Below, one piece after another: positions 25,695 to 34,124 of a DNA stretch of 64,000 bases. Origin of the DNA: Clostridia bacterium (GTDB lineage: Bacteria > Bacillota > Clostridia > Christensenellales > Aristaeellaceae); contig JAFXCE010000126.1 in the NCBI GenBank assembly GCA_017521565.1, positions 37,895 to 101,894 of the forward strand, given 5' to 3'. The position numbers and the translations under genes are program-made. Every line of letters starts with the position of its first letter. The stretch's first letter is position 1. Under the pieces are notes generated by a model. It was not told where the DNA came from, made no database searches, and saw only the letters and a list, made by a program, of their open reading frames with translations.

Positions 25695-26454
25695 ATCCTT
25701 CGGCCCGCGCGCAAAAGTCCTGCTTTCGCGCGCGGGCGTTTTGGTTTTCTATCTGCTGCTGTGGAGCATCGCTGCCCGGGTGATCGATCAGCCGCTGCTG
25801 CTGCCCGCTCCCCATGCGGTGCTGAAAAAGCTGCTGGAGCTTTTGCCGCAGGCAGCTTTTTATCAGACTGTGCTGGGAACGCTCACGCGTACGCTGCTTT
25901 CCTATCTGCTGGGGATTGCGGCTGCGGTGCTTCTTGGCGCGCTCAGCTGCCGCTTCGCCGCGGCTGAGCTGCTGATCTCCCCGCTGCTCTCTACGATCCG
26001 CGCTACGCCGGTTACGTCGTTCATCGTCATCGCGCTGGTATGGCTTTCCAGTCCGCGCGTCCCGGTGCTTACGGGCTTCCTGATGACGCTGCCGGTTGTC
26101 TATGCCGCGCTGGTTCAGGCCGTCCGCGCGATCGATCCCAAGCTGCTGGAAATGGCCAGGCTATACGCCTTTGGGCCTGCAAAGACGCTGCGTCACATCT
26201 ATATTCCCGCCGCGCTGCCCGCCGTGGTCAGCAGCTGCCTCGCCGCCATTGGCCTTTGCTGGAAGGCTGTCGTCGCAGCCGAGGTCATCGGCGTGCCGAA
26301 ACTCGCCGTCGGCAGCAGGATTTATGAGGCAAAGATCTATCTGGAAACCGACAGCCTGCTCGCATGGACGCTGACGATCATTCTGCTGAGCGTGCTGCTG
26401 GAGGCAGCGCTGAAAAAAGCTGCCGCGCGGATTACGGAGGTGCGCCATGATTGA
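25684..26454 (+). CDS. TauC/SsuC-type ABC permease
   Basis: A 256-residue permease with six predicted helices and the coupling loop EMARLYAFGPAKTLRHIYIP. A periplasmic-facing PAPHAVLKKL segment follows the first helix, as in nitrate/sulfonate/bicarbonate permeases. The start is either ATG 25684 or ATG 25672, both overlapping the binding-protein gene; neither has a strong ribosome site, so translation is probably coupled. It overlaps the ATPase gene by 8 bases. Confidence 0.9.
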   Translation: MFTKSFGPRAKVLLSRAGVLVFYLLLWSIAARVIDQPLLLPAPHAVLKKLLELLPQAAFYQTVLGTLTRTLLSYLLGIAAAVLLGALSCRFAAAELLISPLLSTIRATPVTSFIVIALVWLSSPRVPVLTGFLMTLPVVYAALVQAVRAIDPKLLEMARLYAFGPAKTLRHIYIPAALPAVVSSCLAAIGLCWKAVVAAEVIGVPKLAVGSRIYEAKIYLETDSLLAWTLTIILLSVLLEAALKKAAARITEVRHD

Positions 26455-27001
26455 GATCAAAAACATATCCATGGCGTACGGCGAAAAGACAATCTTCAGC
26501 GATTTTTCCCTCTTGCTCTCCTCCCCTGGGCAATACGCCGTGCTTGGCCCGTCCGGTCGGGGCAAGACGACGCTGCTTCGCCTGATTGCCGGGCTTGAAC
26601 AGCCGCAGCGCGGACAAATTACCCTCCCGAAGGACACGCGCATCGCTTTCTGCTTTCAGGAGGACAGGCTGCTGCCATGGAAAACCGTGCTTGAAAACGT
26701 TGCGTTCGTCTGCGACGATTTCAATAAGGCCCGGCGCTGGATTGAGTGCGTCGGTCTTTCCGGAGAGGAAAACAGCTATCCCTCTTCCCTCTCCGGCGGC
26801 ATGAAGCGCCGCGCCGCGCTGGCCCGCGCGCTGGCCTACGACGCAGGCATTCTGCTGATGGATGAGCCCTTCCGCGCGCTTGACGAAGCCACGCACGCGC
26901 AGATGCTTGCGCTGGTTCGCGAGGCCGCAAAAGACAAGCTGCTGCTTCTGGTCACGCACGACGAAACCGATGCGCAGGGCATGGACGTCATCCGTCTGTA
27001 A
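26447..27001 (+). CDS. ABC transporter ATPase (TauB/SsuB type, short)
   Basis: A 184-residue ATPase with Walker [10 protein letters not shown] (about residues 34-42), Q-loop [11 protein letters not shown], signature SLSGGMKRR, Walker B ILLMDEP and H-loop VTHDE. It is 50-70 residues shorter than usual members and stops soon after the H-loop, without the C-terminal helices, yet all catalytic motifs are present. The Q-loop sequence is that of the nitrate/sulfonate group. It completes the importer; metA follows after 28 bases. Confidence 0.93.
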   Translation: MIEIKNISMAYGEKTIFSDFSLLLSSPGQYAVLGPSGRGKTTLLRLIAGLEQPQRGQITLPKDTRIAFCFQEDRLLPWKTVLENVAFVCDDFNKARRWIECVGLSGEENSYPSSLSGGMKRRAALARALAYDAGILLMDEPFRALDEATHAQMLALVREAAKDKLLLLVTHDETDAQGMDVIRL

Positions 27002-27029
27002 TCACGCTCACAACAAGGAGTTTTCTGTT

Positions 27030-27971
27030 ATGCCAATCAAGATTCCCGAGTCGCTGCCTGCACGCGCAACGCTTGAAAGCGAGAATATCTTCACCATCAC
27101 CGAGCACCGCGCCGTCACGCAGGATATCCGTCCGCTGCGCATTCTGCTGCTCAACCTGATGCCCACCAAGATTGTCACCGAGACGCAGCTGGCGCGCCTG
27201 CTGGGCAACTCGCCCCTGCAGATCGAGCTGGAGCTGATCATGACCAAGAGCCGTGAGAGCAAAAACACCTCCCGCGAACACATGCTCGCCTTTTACAAGA
27301 CGTTTGACGATGTGCGCCATCAGCATTTTGACGGCATGGTCATCACCGGCGCACCCGTAGAACAGATGGCATTTGAAGAGGTGGACTACTGGCAGGAGCT
27401 CTGCGAGATCATGGAATGGAGCAAAACCCACGTCACCAGCACATTCCACATCTGCTGGGGCGCACAGGCAGGGCTGTACTATCATTTCGGCGTAAAGAAG
27501 CTGCCGCTTGATCACAAGCTCTTCGGCGTATTTGAGCATACGGTCGAGCGCCGCAGCTCCATGCTGCTGCGCGGGTTTGACGATACGTTCTCCGTTCCCC
27601 ATTCCCGCCACACGACGATCGACCGCGCGGACATCGAAGCCGTGCCCGAACTGAAAATCCTGGCATCTTCCGAAGAGGCGGGCATTTATGCCGTCGCGAC
27701 GGACAAGGGCCGCCAGATCTTCATCACCGGGCACAGCGAATACGACGCAGATACGCTGCGCCTTGAGTACGAACGCGATAAAAAAGCCGGTCTGCCGATC
27801 GATGTGCCCAAGAATTACTTCCCCGATAACGACGATACAAAGCCCCCGCGCGTCACATGGCGCAGTCACGCCAATCTCATCTACACCAACTGGCTCAATT
27901 ACTACGTCTATCAGCGCACGCCGTACATCATCGACGACATCGCCAAGGAAAAATTCACGCTCGACCGATGA
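27030..27971 (+). CDS. metA: Homoserine O-acetyltransferase (MetA family)
   Basis: A 313-residue enzyme. The acyl-binding Cys142 is in [16 protein letters not shown], and His235 and Glu237 are in GHSEYD, the MetA catalytic residues. Residue 111 is Glu ([15 protein letters not shown]), which in this family marks acetyl-CoA use, whereas glycine at this site gives succinyl-CoA use. It makes O-acetylhomoserine for direct sulfhydrylation to homocysteine. It is cotranscribed with the ABC importer, 28 bases after the ATPase gene, with AAGGAG ahead of the ATG. No S-box leader is present. Confidence 0.97.
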   Translation: MPIKIPESLPARATLESENIFTITEHRAVTQDIRPLRILLLNLMPTKIVTETQLARLLGNSPLQIELELIMTKSRESKNTSREHMLAFYKTFDDVRHQHFDGMVITGAPVEQMAFEEVDYWQELCEIMEWSKTHVTSTFHICWGAQAGLYYHFGVKKLPLDHKLFGVFEHTVERRSSMLLRGFDDTFSVPHSRHTTIDRADIEAVPELKILASSEEAGIYAVATDKGRQIFITGHSEYDADTLRLEYERDKKAGLPIDVPKNYFPDNDDTKPPRVTWRSHANLIYTNWLNYYVYQRTPYIIDDIAKEKFTLDR

Positions 27972-28012
27972 AGCCGTGTTCACCTGTCAAGCGGCTTCTT
28001 ATCATAGCGACT

Positions 28013-28051
28013 ATAGAAAAAGAGCAGCTTTATGCCGCTCTTTTTCTATAC
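28013..28051. terminator. Bidirectional terminator after metA
   Basis: TATAGAAAAAGAGC (28013-28026) pairs with GCTCTTTTTCTATA (28038-28051). It also ends the M20 peptidase operon on the minus strand. A weaker hairpin lies at 27972-27998. Confidence 0.85.
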
Positions 28052-28110
28052 CCCGCTATGTTTCATACCCGCAGCCTGAATTCGTCTTCAGCCTGCCACA
28101 GATCCATCCT

Positions 28111-29616
28111 TCAGCGCCTTTCACAGTACCTTCTGAGAATCTCCTTGTAGAAATCCACCGCAGGCACCAGCGCGGACGCGAAGAGGTTTTCATCCACGCT
28201 GTGGATGCTGCCGTACTGCTGCTCATCGATCTCAATCGGCGCAAAGCGCAGACAGTGCGCGCAGATATCGCCGTAGTACTTGGCGTCCGTGCCGCCGGTC
28301 ATGACATAGGGCACCACGCCGTAGCCGGGATAAACCTCCGCAGCCACTTCCTCCAGCAGCTGAAATGGCGCAGCCTTATAATCGACCACCGGGCAGGGAT
28401 GCTCCTGCGTGATGATCTCCATCTCCAGATCGTGCTTCTTCGCCAGCTTTTCAAGGATCGCGAGGCTCTCCTCGTTGGGCTGATGATGGATAAAGCGCAG
28501 ATTCGCCGTCACATAGGCGCTCGTCGGCAGGACGTTAAGCCCCTCAGAGCCCTTCGCCGTGGTAAAGGCGCAGGTCGTCTGCATCATCGCTGCGGCAGCG
28601 GGGCTGATCGCCGGCATCGCCTTTTTGAGCAGCGGGCCAAACAGCCAGAGATTGGAAAACACCAGCTTGAGCGGAAAGCTTGCATTCGGCGCAAGACGCG
28701 TGAACATCTCGCGCACCGTCCCGCTGATCTGGGCCTTAAACGGCGGATGCTTTTCAATGTCCTGCATCAGCGCGCCCAGCCGCGGCAGCGGAGAATGCTT
28801 CTTCGGCGCGCTCGCGTGTCCGCCGCGGCCCTTGGCCACGAAGCGCACATCGCCATACCCCTTTTCCAGCACGCCAACCATCGCATAGCGCCCCTTCACG
28901 CCGCCAACCGGCTCAGAAAGGATCATGCCGCCCTCGTCAAGCAGCATGCCCAGACGTACGCCGCGCGCTTTGAGGAATTCCACAATCGCCGGCGCGCACG
29001 GGCCGCTCCATTCTTCCGTGCAGGAGGAGGTAATGTATACGTCCTTTTCCGGCTTCCAGCCGGAGGCAAGCAGCTCTTCAAGCGCCTGCAGTTCGCACAT
29101 CAGGCTGCCCTTGGTATCCACCGTGCCGCGCCCCCAGACGCGCCCTGTCTCATCGATATCGCCGGAGAACGGCGCATGCGTCCAGTTTCCCTGCGCCTCC
29201 ACAACATCGTGATGGCTCATCAGCAGGATGGGCTCGCCCTTCGGATTCTCCGCCTTCAGGTGCAGCACAAGGCCATCGCCAGGATGATGCGCCTGACAGC
29301 TTTCAAATACATGCGGAAACAGCGGTGCAAGGCTCTCCTGAAATGCGCGGAATTTCTCCCTGTCCGGATCGAAGCGGCTGGATACCGTCTCCATCCTCAC
29401 CATCGCGGAGAGCTTTTCTCCGTAAACCCTTGCACGCACATCATCTGCTGCGGGCTGCTGCGCATTTTTCGCCGCCGTAGGCAGGAGCATCAGCGTGCGC
29501 AGGACAGCATACGCCAGACACGCAAGCAACACGAGCAGCGCAAGCAGCACAAGCCCACGCACAAACACGAGCAGAAGCAGCACGAGCAGCGCAAGCAGAA
29601 TCAGTTTGATCATCAT
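28111..29616 (-). CDS. Membrane-anchored M20 peptidase (carboxypeptidase S/PM20D1-like)
   Basis: A 501-residue metallopeptidase. Residues about 2-45 are two hydrophobic stretches with leucine repeats (LLALLVLL occurs twice), probably a membrane anchor. The catalytic domain shows LLMSHHDVVEAQ, GRGTVDTKGSLM, SCTEEWSGP and DEGG, the yscS/CPS1 branch of M20. Such enzymes cut dipeptides or N-acyl amino acids. It overlaps the preceding gene by 4 bases in a MATE / DUF5058 / membrane protein unit. Confidence 0.9.
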   Translation of the reverse strand: MMIKLILLALLVLLLLVFVRGLVLLALLVLLACLAYAVLRTLMLLPTAAKNAQQPAADDVRARVYGEKLSAMVRMETVSSRFDPDREKFRAFQESLAPLFPHVFESCQAHHPGDGLVLHLKAENPKGEPILLMSHHDVVEAQGNWTHAPFSGDIDETGRVWGRGTVDTKGSLMCELQALEELLASGWKPEKDVYITSSCTEEWSGPCAPAIVEFLKARGVRLGMLLDEGGMILSEPVGGVKGRYAMVGVLEKGYGDVRFVAKGRGGHASAPKKHSPLPRLGALMQDIEKHPPFKAQISGTVREMFTRLAPNASFPLKLVFSNLWLFGPLLKKAMPAISPAAAAMMQTTCAFTTAKGSEGLNVLPTSAYVTANLRFIHHQPNEESLAILEKLAKKHDLEMEIITQEHPCPVVDYKAAPFQLLEEVAAEVYPGYGVVPYVMTGGTDAKYYGDICAHCLRFAPIEIDEQQYGSIHSVDENLFASALVPAVDFYKEILRRYCERR

Positions 29617-30320
29617 TCCTCCAGCGCTCCTTTCTTATAGAAGACAAAGGATACGCCGATCGTCAGCGCGCCGATGACAATCAGCACGACGCTCGTCTGC
29701 GCAATCATCGACGGCACAAAGATGCAAAGCGCGCTGGAGAGTACCAGCGGAATCGCAGCAAACTTTTTGCCCTTGAGGAAATACTTGAGACCCAGCGCAC
29801 CAAAGAGCGCCGGCACCACGTTGTCAAACGCCGGCGTCAGCACAGGATTGCTCAGCACGCCCTGCAGCGGCTGCAGCAGCAGCACGCCCAGCGCCAGCAC
29901 CACAACCGTCACCAGCGAGCTCGTTGCCACGGACAGCGTGGAGATGATCTCGTTTTCCGGCGTACCCACGCGGGCGTCCGCCATCTCCCGCGCGTTGATC
30001 GCACAGGGGATTTTGAGATTGGCGAGGTTACCGGTGATAAAGCTCAGATAGCTCGCCCCCGGGCCGAGCATCGGCACATAGATCAGGAACTCTACGACGC
30101 TCGTCGGATAGTAGATGATCGCCACGTTGAAAAAGCCCTTGAGGAAGCTGTTCATGTCCGGCATAGCGCCCAGCGCCAGACCCATCAGGAACGGCACCGC
30201 GAGCAGGAAACCCAGCGTCACCAGCGTCCAGATGATCCCCTCGCGGTGGATGCTCTCGTTGTAGCGTGCAAACCAGCTTGCCTTTTCCTCTGCCGTCAGG
30301 AGGCCATATTTCTTTTCCAT
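29613..30320 (-). CDS. Polytopic membrane protein, partner of DUF5058
   Basis: A 235-residue protein with about five or six predicted helices and conserved-looking PTSVVEFLIYVPMLGPGASY and TGNLANLKIPCAIN loops. No family was firmly recognised. The start at 30320 follows GAGGAGGGAG; a GTG six codons earlier lies inside that site. It lies between the DUF5058 gene (14 bases upstream) and the M20 peptidase (4-base overlap). A two-protein importer or exporter delivering substrate to the peptidase is a reasonable but unproven idea. Confidence 0.7.
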   Translation of the reverse strand: MEKKYGLLTAEEKASWFARYNESIHREGIIWTLVTLGFLLAVPFLMGLALGAMPDMNSFLKGFFNVAIIYYPTSVVEFLIYVPMLGPGASYLSFITGNLANLKIPCAINAREMADARVGTPENEIISTLSVATSSLVTVVVLALGVLLLQPLQGVLSNPVLTPAFDNVVPALFGALGLKYFLKGKKFAAIPLVLSSALCIFVPSMIAQTSVVLIVIGALTIGVSFVFYKKGALEE

Positions 30321-30334
30321 CCGTATCTCCCTCC

Positions 30335-31087
30335 TCACAGCACGCCGCCCAGCAGCACGGCTGCCGCCATCGCAGCGAGCATGCTCGCAGCCAGATCAAA
30401 ATTCTCCAGCCACATCATCTGCTTTTTCCGTTCAAGCCACTCGCATACCGCCATCGCCGCCGCAGCGATGAGGCTGGTTGCAAGCGGCAGCAGCGCGCCC
30501 TGCGCCGCCTGACCGACATAGCTGCCGATGTACGCAGCGCACATGCCGACAAACATCGCCACCATCGCCCAGTCGCCAAAGCTCTTTTTGCCGCTCCCTG
30601 CCGCCTTCGGCTTGCCGGAGCCGAGCTTCCTGCTGTACGCCCTGAGCGCAATCAGGCACATCAGCGCGCCGCCGAGAATGCCCGCCGTCATCACCAGCGC
30701 AATGGTCACAAACGCCTGCGGCGTCATTTCCGTGATTTTAAGGCCGGTCAGCCCAACGCTCGTCGCCGCAATCTGCGCGACGTTGACCTCATACTGCAGG
30801 TTGCCGATGACGCTAAGGCGCAGCCACGGCAGCGGGATGCCCATGCTGCCCGAGAGCGCGACAACGCCCAGCAGCACGCTGAACGCAGGCAAAACGGTAA
30901 ACGTCGCGCTGGAAATCACAGCCTTCTTGAGCACGGCCCTGTCCATGCCCACCGCAAGACCCGCGCGCCAGCTGCGCACCATGAAATACACGCACATCAT
31001 CACGACGAGCAGAATCGCACAGGCGACGATGCCGTACATCGCCGGAGAATTCAGCCTATCCAGCAGACTCACTTCCACCCTATCCAT
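30335..31087 (-). CDS. DUF5058-family membrane protein
   Basis: A 250-residue protein with about six helices. The segment PLPWLRLSVIGNLQYEVN after two N-terminal helices matches the DUF5058 family, found in Clostridia and often beside M20 peptidases. The central loop (about residues 168-180) is rich in Gly, Lys and Ser and probably cytosolic. The function is unknown. It is cotranscribed with the following membrane protein and the M20 peptidase, and lies 27 bases after the MATE gene. Confidence 0.8.
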   Translation of the reverse strand: MDRVEVSLLDRLNSPAMYGIVACAILLVVMMCVYFMVRSWRAGLAVGMDRAVLKKAVISSATFTVLPAFSVLLGVVALSGSMGIPLPWLRLSVIGNLQYEVNVAQIAATSVGLTGLKITEMTPQAFVTIALVMTAGILGGALMCLIALRAYSRKLGSGKPKAAGSGKKSFGDWAMVAMFVGMCAAYIGSYVGQAAQGALLPLATSLIAAAAMAVCEWLERKKQMMWLENFDLAASMLAAMAAAVLLGGVL

Positions 31088-31114
31088 ACGTATCCCTCAC
31101 TTATCTGATTTTGA

Positions 31115-32500
31115 TCAGGCCTTCTCCCCAGCGAGCCTGCGCCACTTGCCGCGGCGATAGAAGACCGTCGTCAGCACAGCGCCCATCACCCAGGAGATCA
31201 GCAGGGAGATGAAAATCGAATCCGGCGTGCCGTTGGGCAGCGCCTCGCTGCGGGTCAGGTAGGCAATGCCATACGCCAGCGGCATACGGATCACGATCGT
31301 CGTCACAAAGGATACGATCATCGGCGTCACCGTATCGCCCGCACCGCGCATCACGCCGGAGAGGCTCTGCGTGACAGCCATGGCAATATAACCAAGCGCC
31401 AGAATGCGCATCATATGCACGCCCAGCTGCACAACCTCCTCCGTGGAGGTGAACATGCGCATGAGATTCACGCCGAAGATCAGGATCGCAGCAACGAGTA
31501 CCACCGCGACAATCAGGCCGGCACGGATGCCGTCCCTGACACCCTCACGGACACGGTCCATCCGGCCCGCACCCACGTTCTGGCCGACGAATGTCGTCAT
31601 CGCCATGCCGAAGGTGAAGTTCGGCATCATCGCAAAGCCGTCCACGCGCATAACCACGATAGCGCACGCAATGACGCTGGTGCCAAAGGAATTGGTCAGC
31701 GCCTGCACGACAATCGCCGCCATGGAGAAGATCATCTGCGTCAGGCCGGACGGCAGACCGAGGCGAATCGTCTTCATCGTAATGCGCTTATCCGGAATCA
31801 GAGACTTCTTCGTCAACTGGATCGTATCCTTCATGTGCGTCAGCTTCACAAGGCACAGCGCGGCAGAAATACCCTGCGCGATGACCGTCGCCAGCGCAAC
31901 GCCGTCCGCAGTCATGCCCATCTTGATGACAAAGAACATATCCAGGAAGATATTCAGCACACAGGCCACAATCAGGAAGATCAGCGGAGAGACGCTGTCA
32001 CCGAGGCCGCGAAGAATGCCGGAGCAGATGTTGTAATATGCGGTACCAATGATGCCCAGCGAGATGATCGTCAGGTAATCGACCGCCATATCATACACAT
32101 CCGGCGGCGTATCCAGCAGCGTCATCAGCGGACGAACGATCGCCGTGCCGACCGCCATGATGATCAGGCCCGAGATAAACGTCAGCGTCAGACAGGTGCC
32201 GATGGTCGTGTTGAGTTCCTTCTGCTTATGCGCGCCGAAATACTGCGAGACGAGAATGCCCGCACCGGTCGAAATGCCCATAAACAGCAGCAGCAGCAGG
32301 TTGAGAATCGGGCCGCTGGCGCCAACGGCCGCCAGCGCGCTGTCGCCGCAGTACTGGCCGACAACGATGGAGTCGACGGTGTTGTACATCTGCTGGGCAA
32401 AGTTGCCGATCAGCAGCGGAATGGAAAAGGCGATCAGGTTGGACAGCGGCTTGCCGACCGTCATATCCTGCGCGCCAAAGCGTTTCTTGGATTTGTTCAT
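31115..32500 (-). CDS. MATE-family multidrug/metabolite exporter
   Basis: A 461-residue carrier with twelve predicted helices in two similar halves. The N-terminal PLLIGNFAQQMYNTVDSIVVGQY is the characteristic first-helix region of MATE proteins. They export organic cations or drugs in exchange for Na+ or H+. It is the first gene of the operon and has a consensus promoter. Its presence ahead of the DUF5058/M20 genes may mean joint handling of a peptide-like compound, or chance. Confidence 0.93.
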   Translation of the reverse strand: MNKSKKRFGAQDMTVGKPLSNLIAFSIPLLIGNFAQQMYNTVDSIVVGQYCGDSALAAVGASGPILNLLLLLFMGISTGAGILVSQYFGAHKQKELNTTIGTCLTLTFISGLIIMAVGTAIVRPLMTLLDTPPDVYDMAVDYLTIISLGIIGTAYYNICSGILRGLGDSVSPLIFLIVACVLNIFLDMFFVIKMGMTADGVALATVIAQGISAALCLVKLTHMKDTIQLTKKSLIPDKRITMKTIRLGLPSGLTQMIFSMAAIVVQALTNSFGTSVIACAIVVMRVDGFAMMPNFTFGMAMTTFVGQNVGAGRMDRVREGVRDGIRAGLIVAVVLVAAILIFGVNLMRMFTSTEEVVQLGVHMMRILALGYIAMAVTQSLSGVMRGAGDTVTPMIVSFVTTIVIRMPLAYGIAYLTRSEALPNGTPDSIFISLLISWVMGAVLTTVFYRRGKWRRLAGEKA

Positions 32501-32568
32501 CTTGCGTTACCTTCTTTCGCCGGTCAGGTTCTGAGTTGTTCATTGGAACATATCATCCCATTGTGTCC

Positions 32569-32597
32569 AGTATATACTTGCAGAAAATCATTGTCAA
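32569..32597 (-). promoter_or_regulatory. Promoter of the MATE-DUF5058-M20 operon
   Basis: TTGACA (32592-32597) and TATACT (32569-32574), 17-base spacer, minus strand. Confidence 0.8.
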
Positions 32598-32607
32598 TCA
32601 ACACACA

Positions 32608-32635
32608 AAAACAGATGGCGTACACCATCTGTTTT
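32608..32635 (-). terminator. Terminator after a decayed glucosidase end
   Basis: AAAACAGATGG (32608-32618) pairs with CCATCTGTTTT (32625-32635), with TTTTTG on the minus strand. It sits just after the stop codon of the GH3 remnant and directly upstream of the MATE promoter. Confidence 0.75.
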
Positions 32636-32649
32636 ATTTGAATGCGGCA

Positions 32650-32748
32650 TTACAGCCGGAAGGACAGCTTGAGCAGATCCTGATCCCCGCTTAAATGGCC
32701 GATCATCAGCTCAAACCCGCCCGGCTCGGTCACGCGCTGGGTCCTGCC
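32650..32748 (-). pseudogene. C-terminal remnant of a GH3 beta-glucosidase
   Basis: Thirty-two codons survive, reading TQRVTEPGGFELMIGHLSGD, then QDLLKLSFRL and a stop. EPG-x-F-x3-IG-x-S-x-D-x6-F-x-L is the ending of the fibronectin-like domain of GH3 enzymes. A stop codon precedes it and no upstream GH3 sequence remains. A separate 32-codon minus-strand frame (32755-32853) with an AAAGG site may be another remnant. The 32501-32951 gap holds these, two promoters and one terminator. Confidence 0.6.
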
Positions 32749-32869
32749 TTAGGCTCATATGTCAATTCCTTCCTTATTCAGCTTATCCGTCCATCCGTTT
32801 TTTCCGCCAATATATGTAAGCGTATAAGACAATGCCCACCCTTTGTCCATCATATCAGCCTTTCACGAA

Positions 32870-32898
32870 TTTACAAATCGTCAATCTTCATGTATAAT
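32870..32898 (+). promoter_or_regulatory. Promoter of the small gene and cupin gene
   Basis: TTTACA (32870-32875) and perfect TATAAT (32893-32898) with a 17-base spacer, about 47 bases ahead of the small gene. Confidence 0.75.
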
Positions 32899-32951
32899 AA
32901 ACAGGTCGTTTCCCAAAGAAGAAAGGCATACCATATCTCAGGAGAATTTAC

Positions 32952-33104
32952 ATGATGTCAACAATTTCAAATCTCATAATCCCCCTGTTCGTGCGCGCGG
33001 TGGACGCTGTATATGCGCTCCTGTGGCACGACCTCATCGCGCTTTATCCCATGGCAGGCCAAGCGCTTGCCTGTCTGAGGGACTACGAATCCAAAAAGCA
33101 ATAA
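32952..33104 (+). CDS. Small 50-residue hypothetical protein
   Basis: An ATG-started frame follows AGGAGAA at 5-6 base spacing and sits behind a strong promoter, with the cupin gene 30 bases downstream. The peptide begins MMSTISNLIIPLFVRAVDAV, then YALLWHDLIALYPMAGQALA, and has a charged tail. Its pattern suggests one or two membrane-associated helices. No family was recognised. The alternative is that this is leader RNA for the cupin gene. Confidence 0.5.
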   Translation: MMSTISNLIIPLFVRAVDAVYALLWHDLIALYPMAGQALACLRDYESKKQ

Positions 33105-33134
33105 ACCGGAGCACAGAAATCAGGAGGTATCATC

Positions 33135-33497
33135 ATGATCCGCAAAGCAGACATCAAGGCCGTTGAACATCTTGGCGGAGGACGCGGCACCGCTTATGTC
33201 CATCACATTGTCTCCAAGGACGAGCTTCTTGGCCACGGCAGACTCTATGCCAAGGTCATCCTGCCGCCCGGCGCGAGCGTCGGCTGGCATCAGCACCTGC
33301 ATGACACCGAGCCGTATTACATCCTCAAGGGCGAGGCAGACTTCATCGACAACGACAAGACCGTGACGCGCGTCGGCCCGGGCGACGTCTGCGTGATTGA
33401 GGTCGGTCAGTTCCACAGCCTTGAAAACAATTCCGATCAGGACGTTGAATTCATGGCGCTGATTTTCAATGAGCACGGCTACGACAATTCCCTGTAA
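33135..33497 (+). CDS. Single-domain cupin protein
   Basis: A 120-residue small beta-barrel. Cupin motif 1 is GASVGWHQHLHDTEPYYILKG (metal ligands His, His, Glu) and motif 2 is GPGDVCVIEVGQFHSLENN (His). A metal site is therefore likely complete. Single cupins act as isomerases, dioxygenases, sugar sensors or binding proteins, and no specific role can be given. It follows the small gene and has an AGGAGG site; a strong bidirectional terminator ends it. Confidence 0.88.
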   Translation: MIRKADIKAVEHLGGGRGTAYVHHIVSKDELLGHGRLYAKVILPPGASVGWHQHLHDTEPYYILKGEADFIDNDKTVTRVGPGDVCVIEVGQFHSLENNSDQDVEFMALIFNEHGYDNSL

Positions 33498-33510
33498 GCA
33501 AGAGCAAGAT

Positions 33511-33548
33511 AAAAGCGGTTCTGTACCCCCGGGTGCAGAACCGCTTTT
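33511..33548. terminator. Bidirectional terminator
   Basis: AAAAGCGGTTCTG (33511-33523) pairs with CAGAACCGCTTTT (33536-33548). It lies between the cupin gene and the convergent YcxB-like gene. Confidence 0.85.
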
Positions 33549-33554
33549 TCGCTG

Positions 33555-34124
33555 TTATTTCCTTTGGCTCTTCTTTCCATCCCCGTCGCTCATCAGGCGC
33601 AGGATGGCCTTGAGGTTGAACGTACTGAGCCTGTAGGGCTTTACCCAGTGAAGGCCTGTCGCCTTCTCCATGAAGGCCATGAACTTCGCAAGATCCTCGC
33701 CCAGCGAAAGCTTATCAACCATATAGCCAGCCTGTTCATTCAGGCACAGATAGCAAAAGCCCTCGTCCTCCACCAGGCGCGTCAGCTTATTGTAGTTGAC
33801 GACATCCTGATTCTGCGCCAGCAGCACAAAATGCTTGTCATAGAATTCATATCCATTCTGCGGATATTGACCGCCCAGCGCCTTTTTGATGCTGTCCGCC
33901 TGATTCTTCGCCGGCAGATTCAGACTGGCCAGCAGCCAGCAGCCGACCATCAGCATCAGAATGCCCGCAACACTCTCGATGTTCCATACGCCCATCACCG
34001 CCAGCGCCATGCCGCCAAATGCCATCATCAGCTTGCGCTTGAAACAGAACGTGTCATCCATCGTGCGGCACATGCGCAGGATGGTATCGTAGGTATGATG
34101 AATTCTCGCTGTAAACCTTTTCAT
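33555..34124 (-). CDS. YcxB-like membrane protein
   Basis: A 189-residue protein with two predicted helices (about 34-50 and 52-68) followed by a cytosolic domain. The domain contains YEFYDKHFVLLAQN and ITRLVEDEGFCYLC-like strands (visible as LTRLVEDEGFCYLCLN), the layout of YcxB-like C-terminal domains. Their role is unknown. It overlaps the EamA gene by 4 bases and is the last gene of a three-gene unit. Confidence 0.7.
   Translation of the reverse strand: MKRFTARIHHTYDTILRMCRTMDDTFCFKRKLMMAFGGMALAVMGVWNIESVAGILMLMVGCWLLASLNLPAKNQADSIKKALGGQYPQNGYEFYDKHFVLLAQNQDVVNYNKLTRLVEDEGFCYLCLNEQAGYMVDKLSLGEDLAKFMAFMEKATGLHWVKPYRLSTFNLKAILRLMSDGDGKKSQRK

Noticed and set aside
29510..29600. Repeated GCAAGCAGCACGAGCAG-like units resembling a CRISPR array
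   Set aside because: They are imperfect codon-level repeats encoding the Leu-rich anchor of the M20 peptidase, with no spacers.
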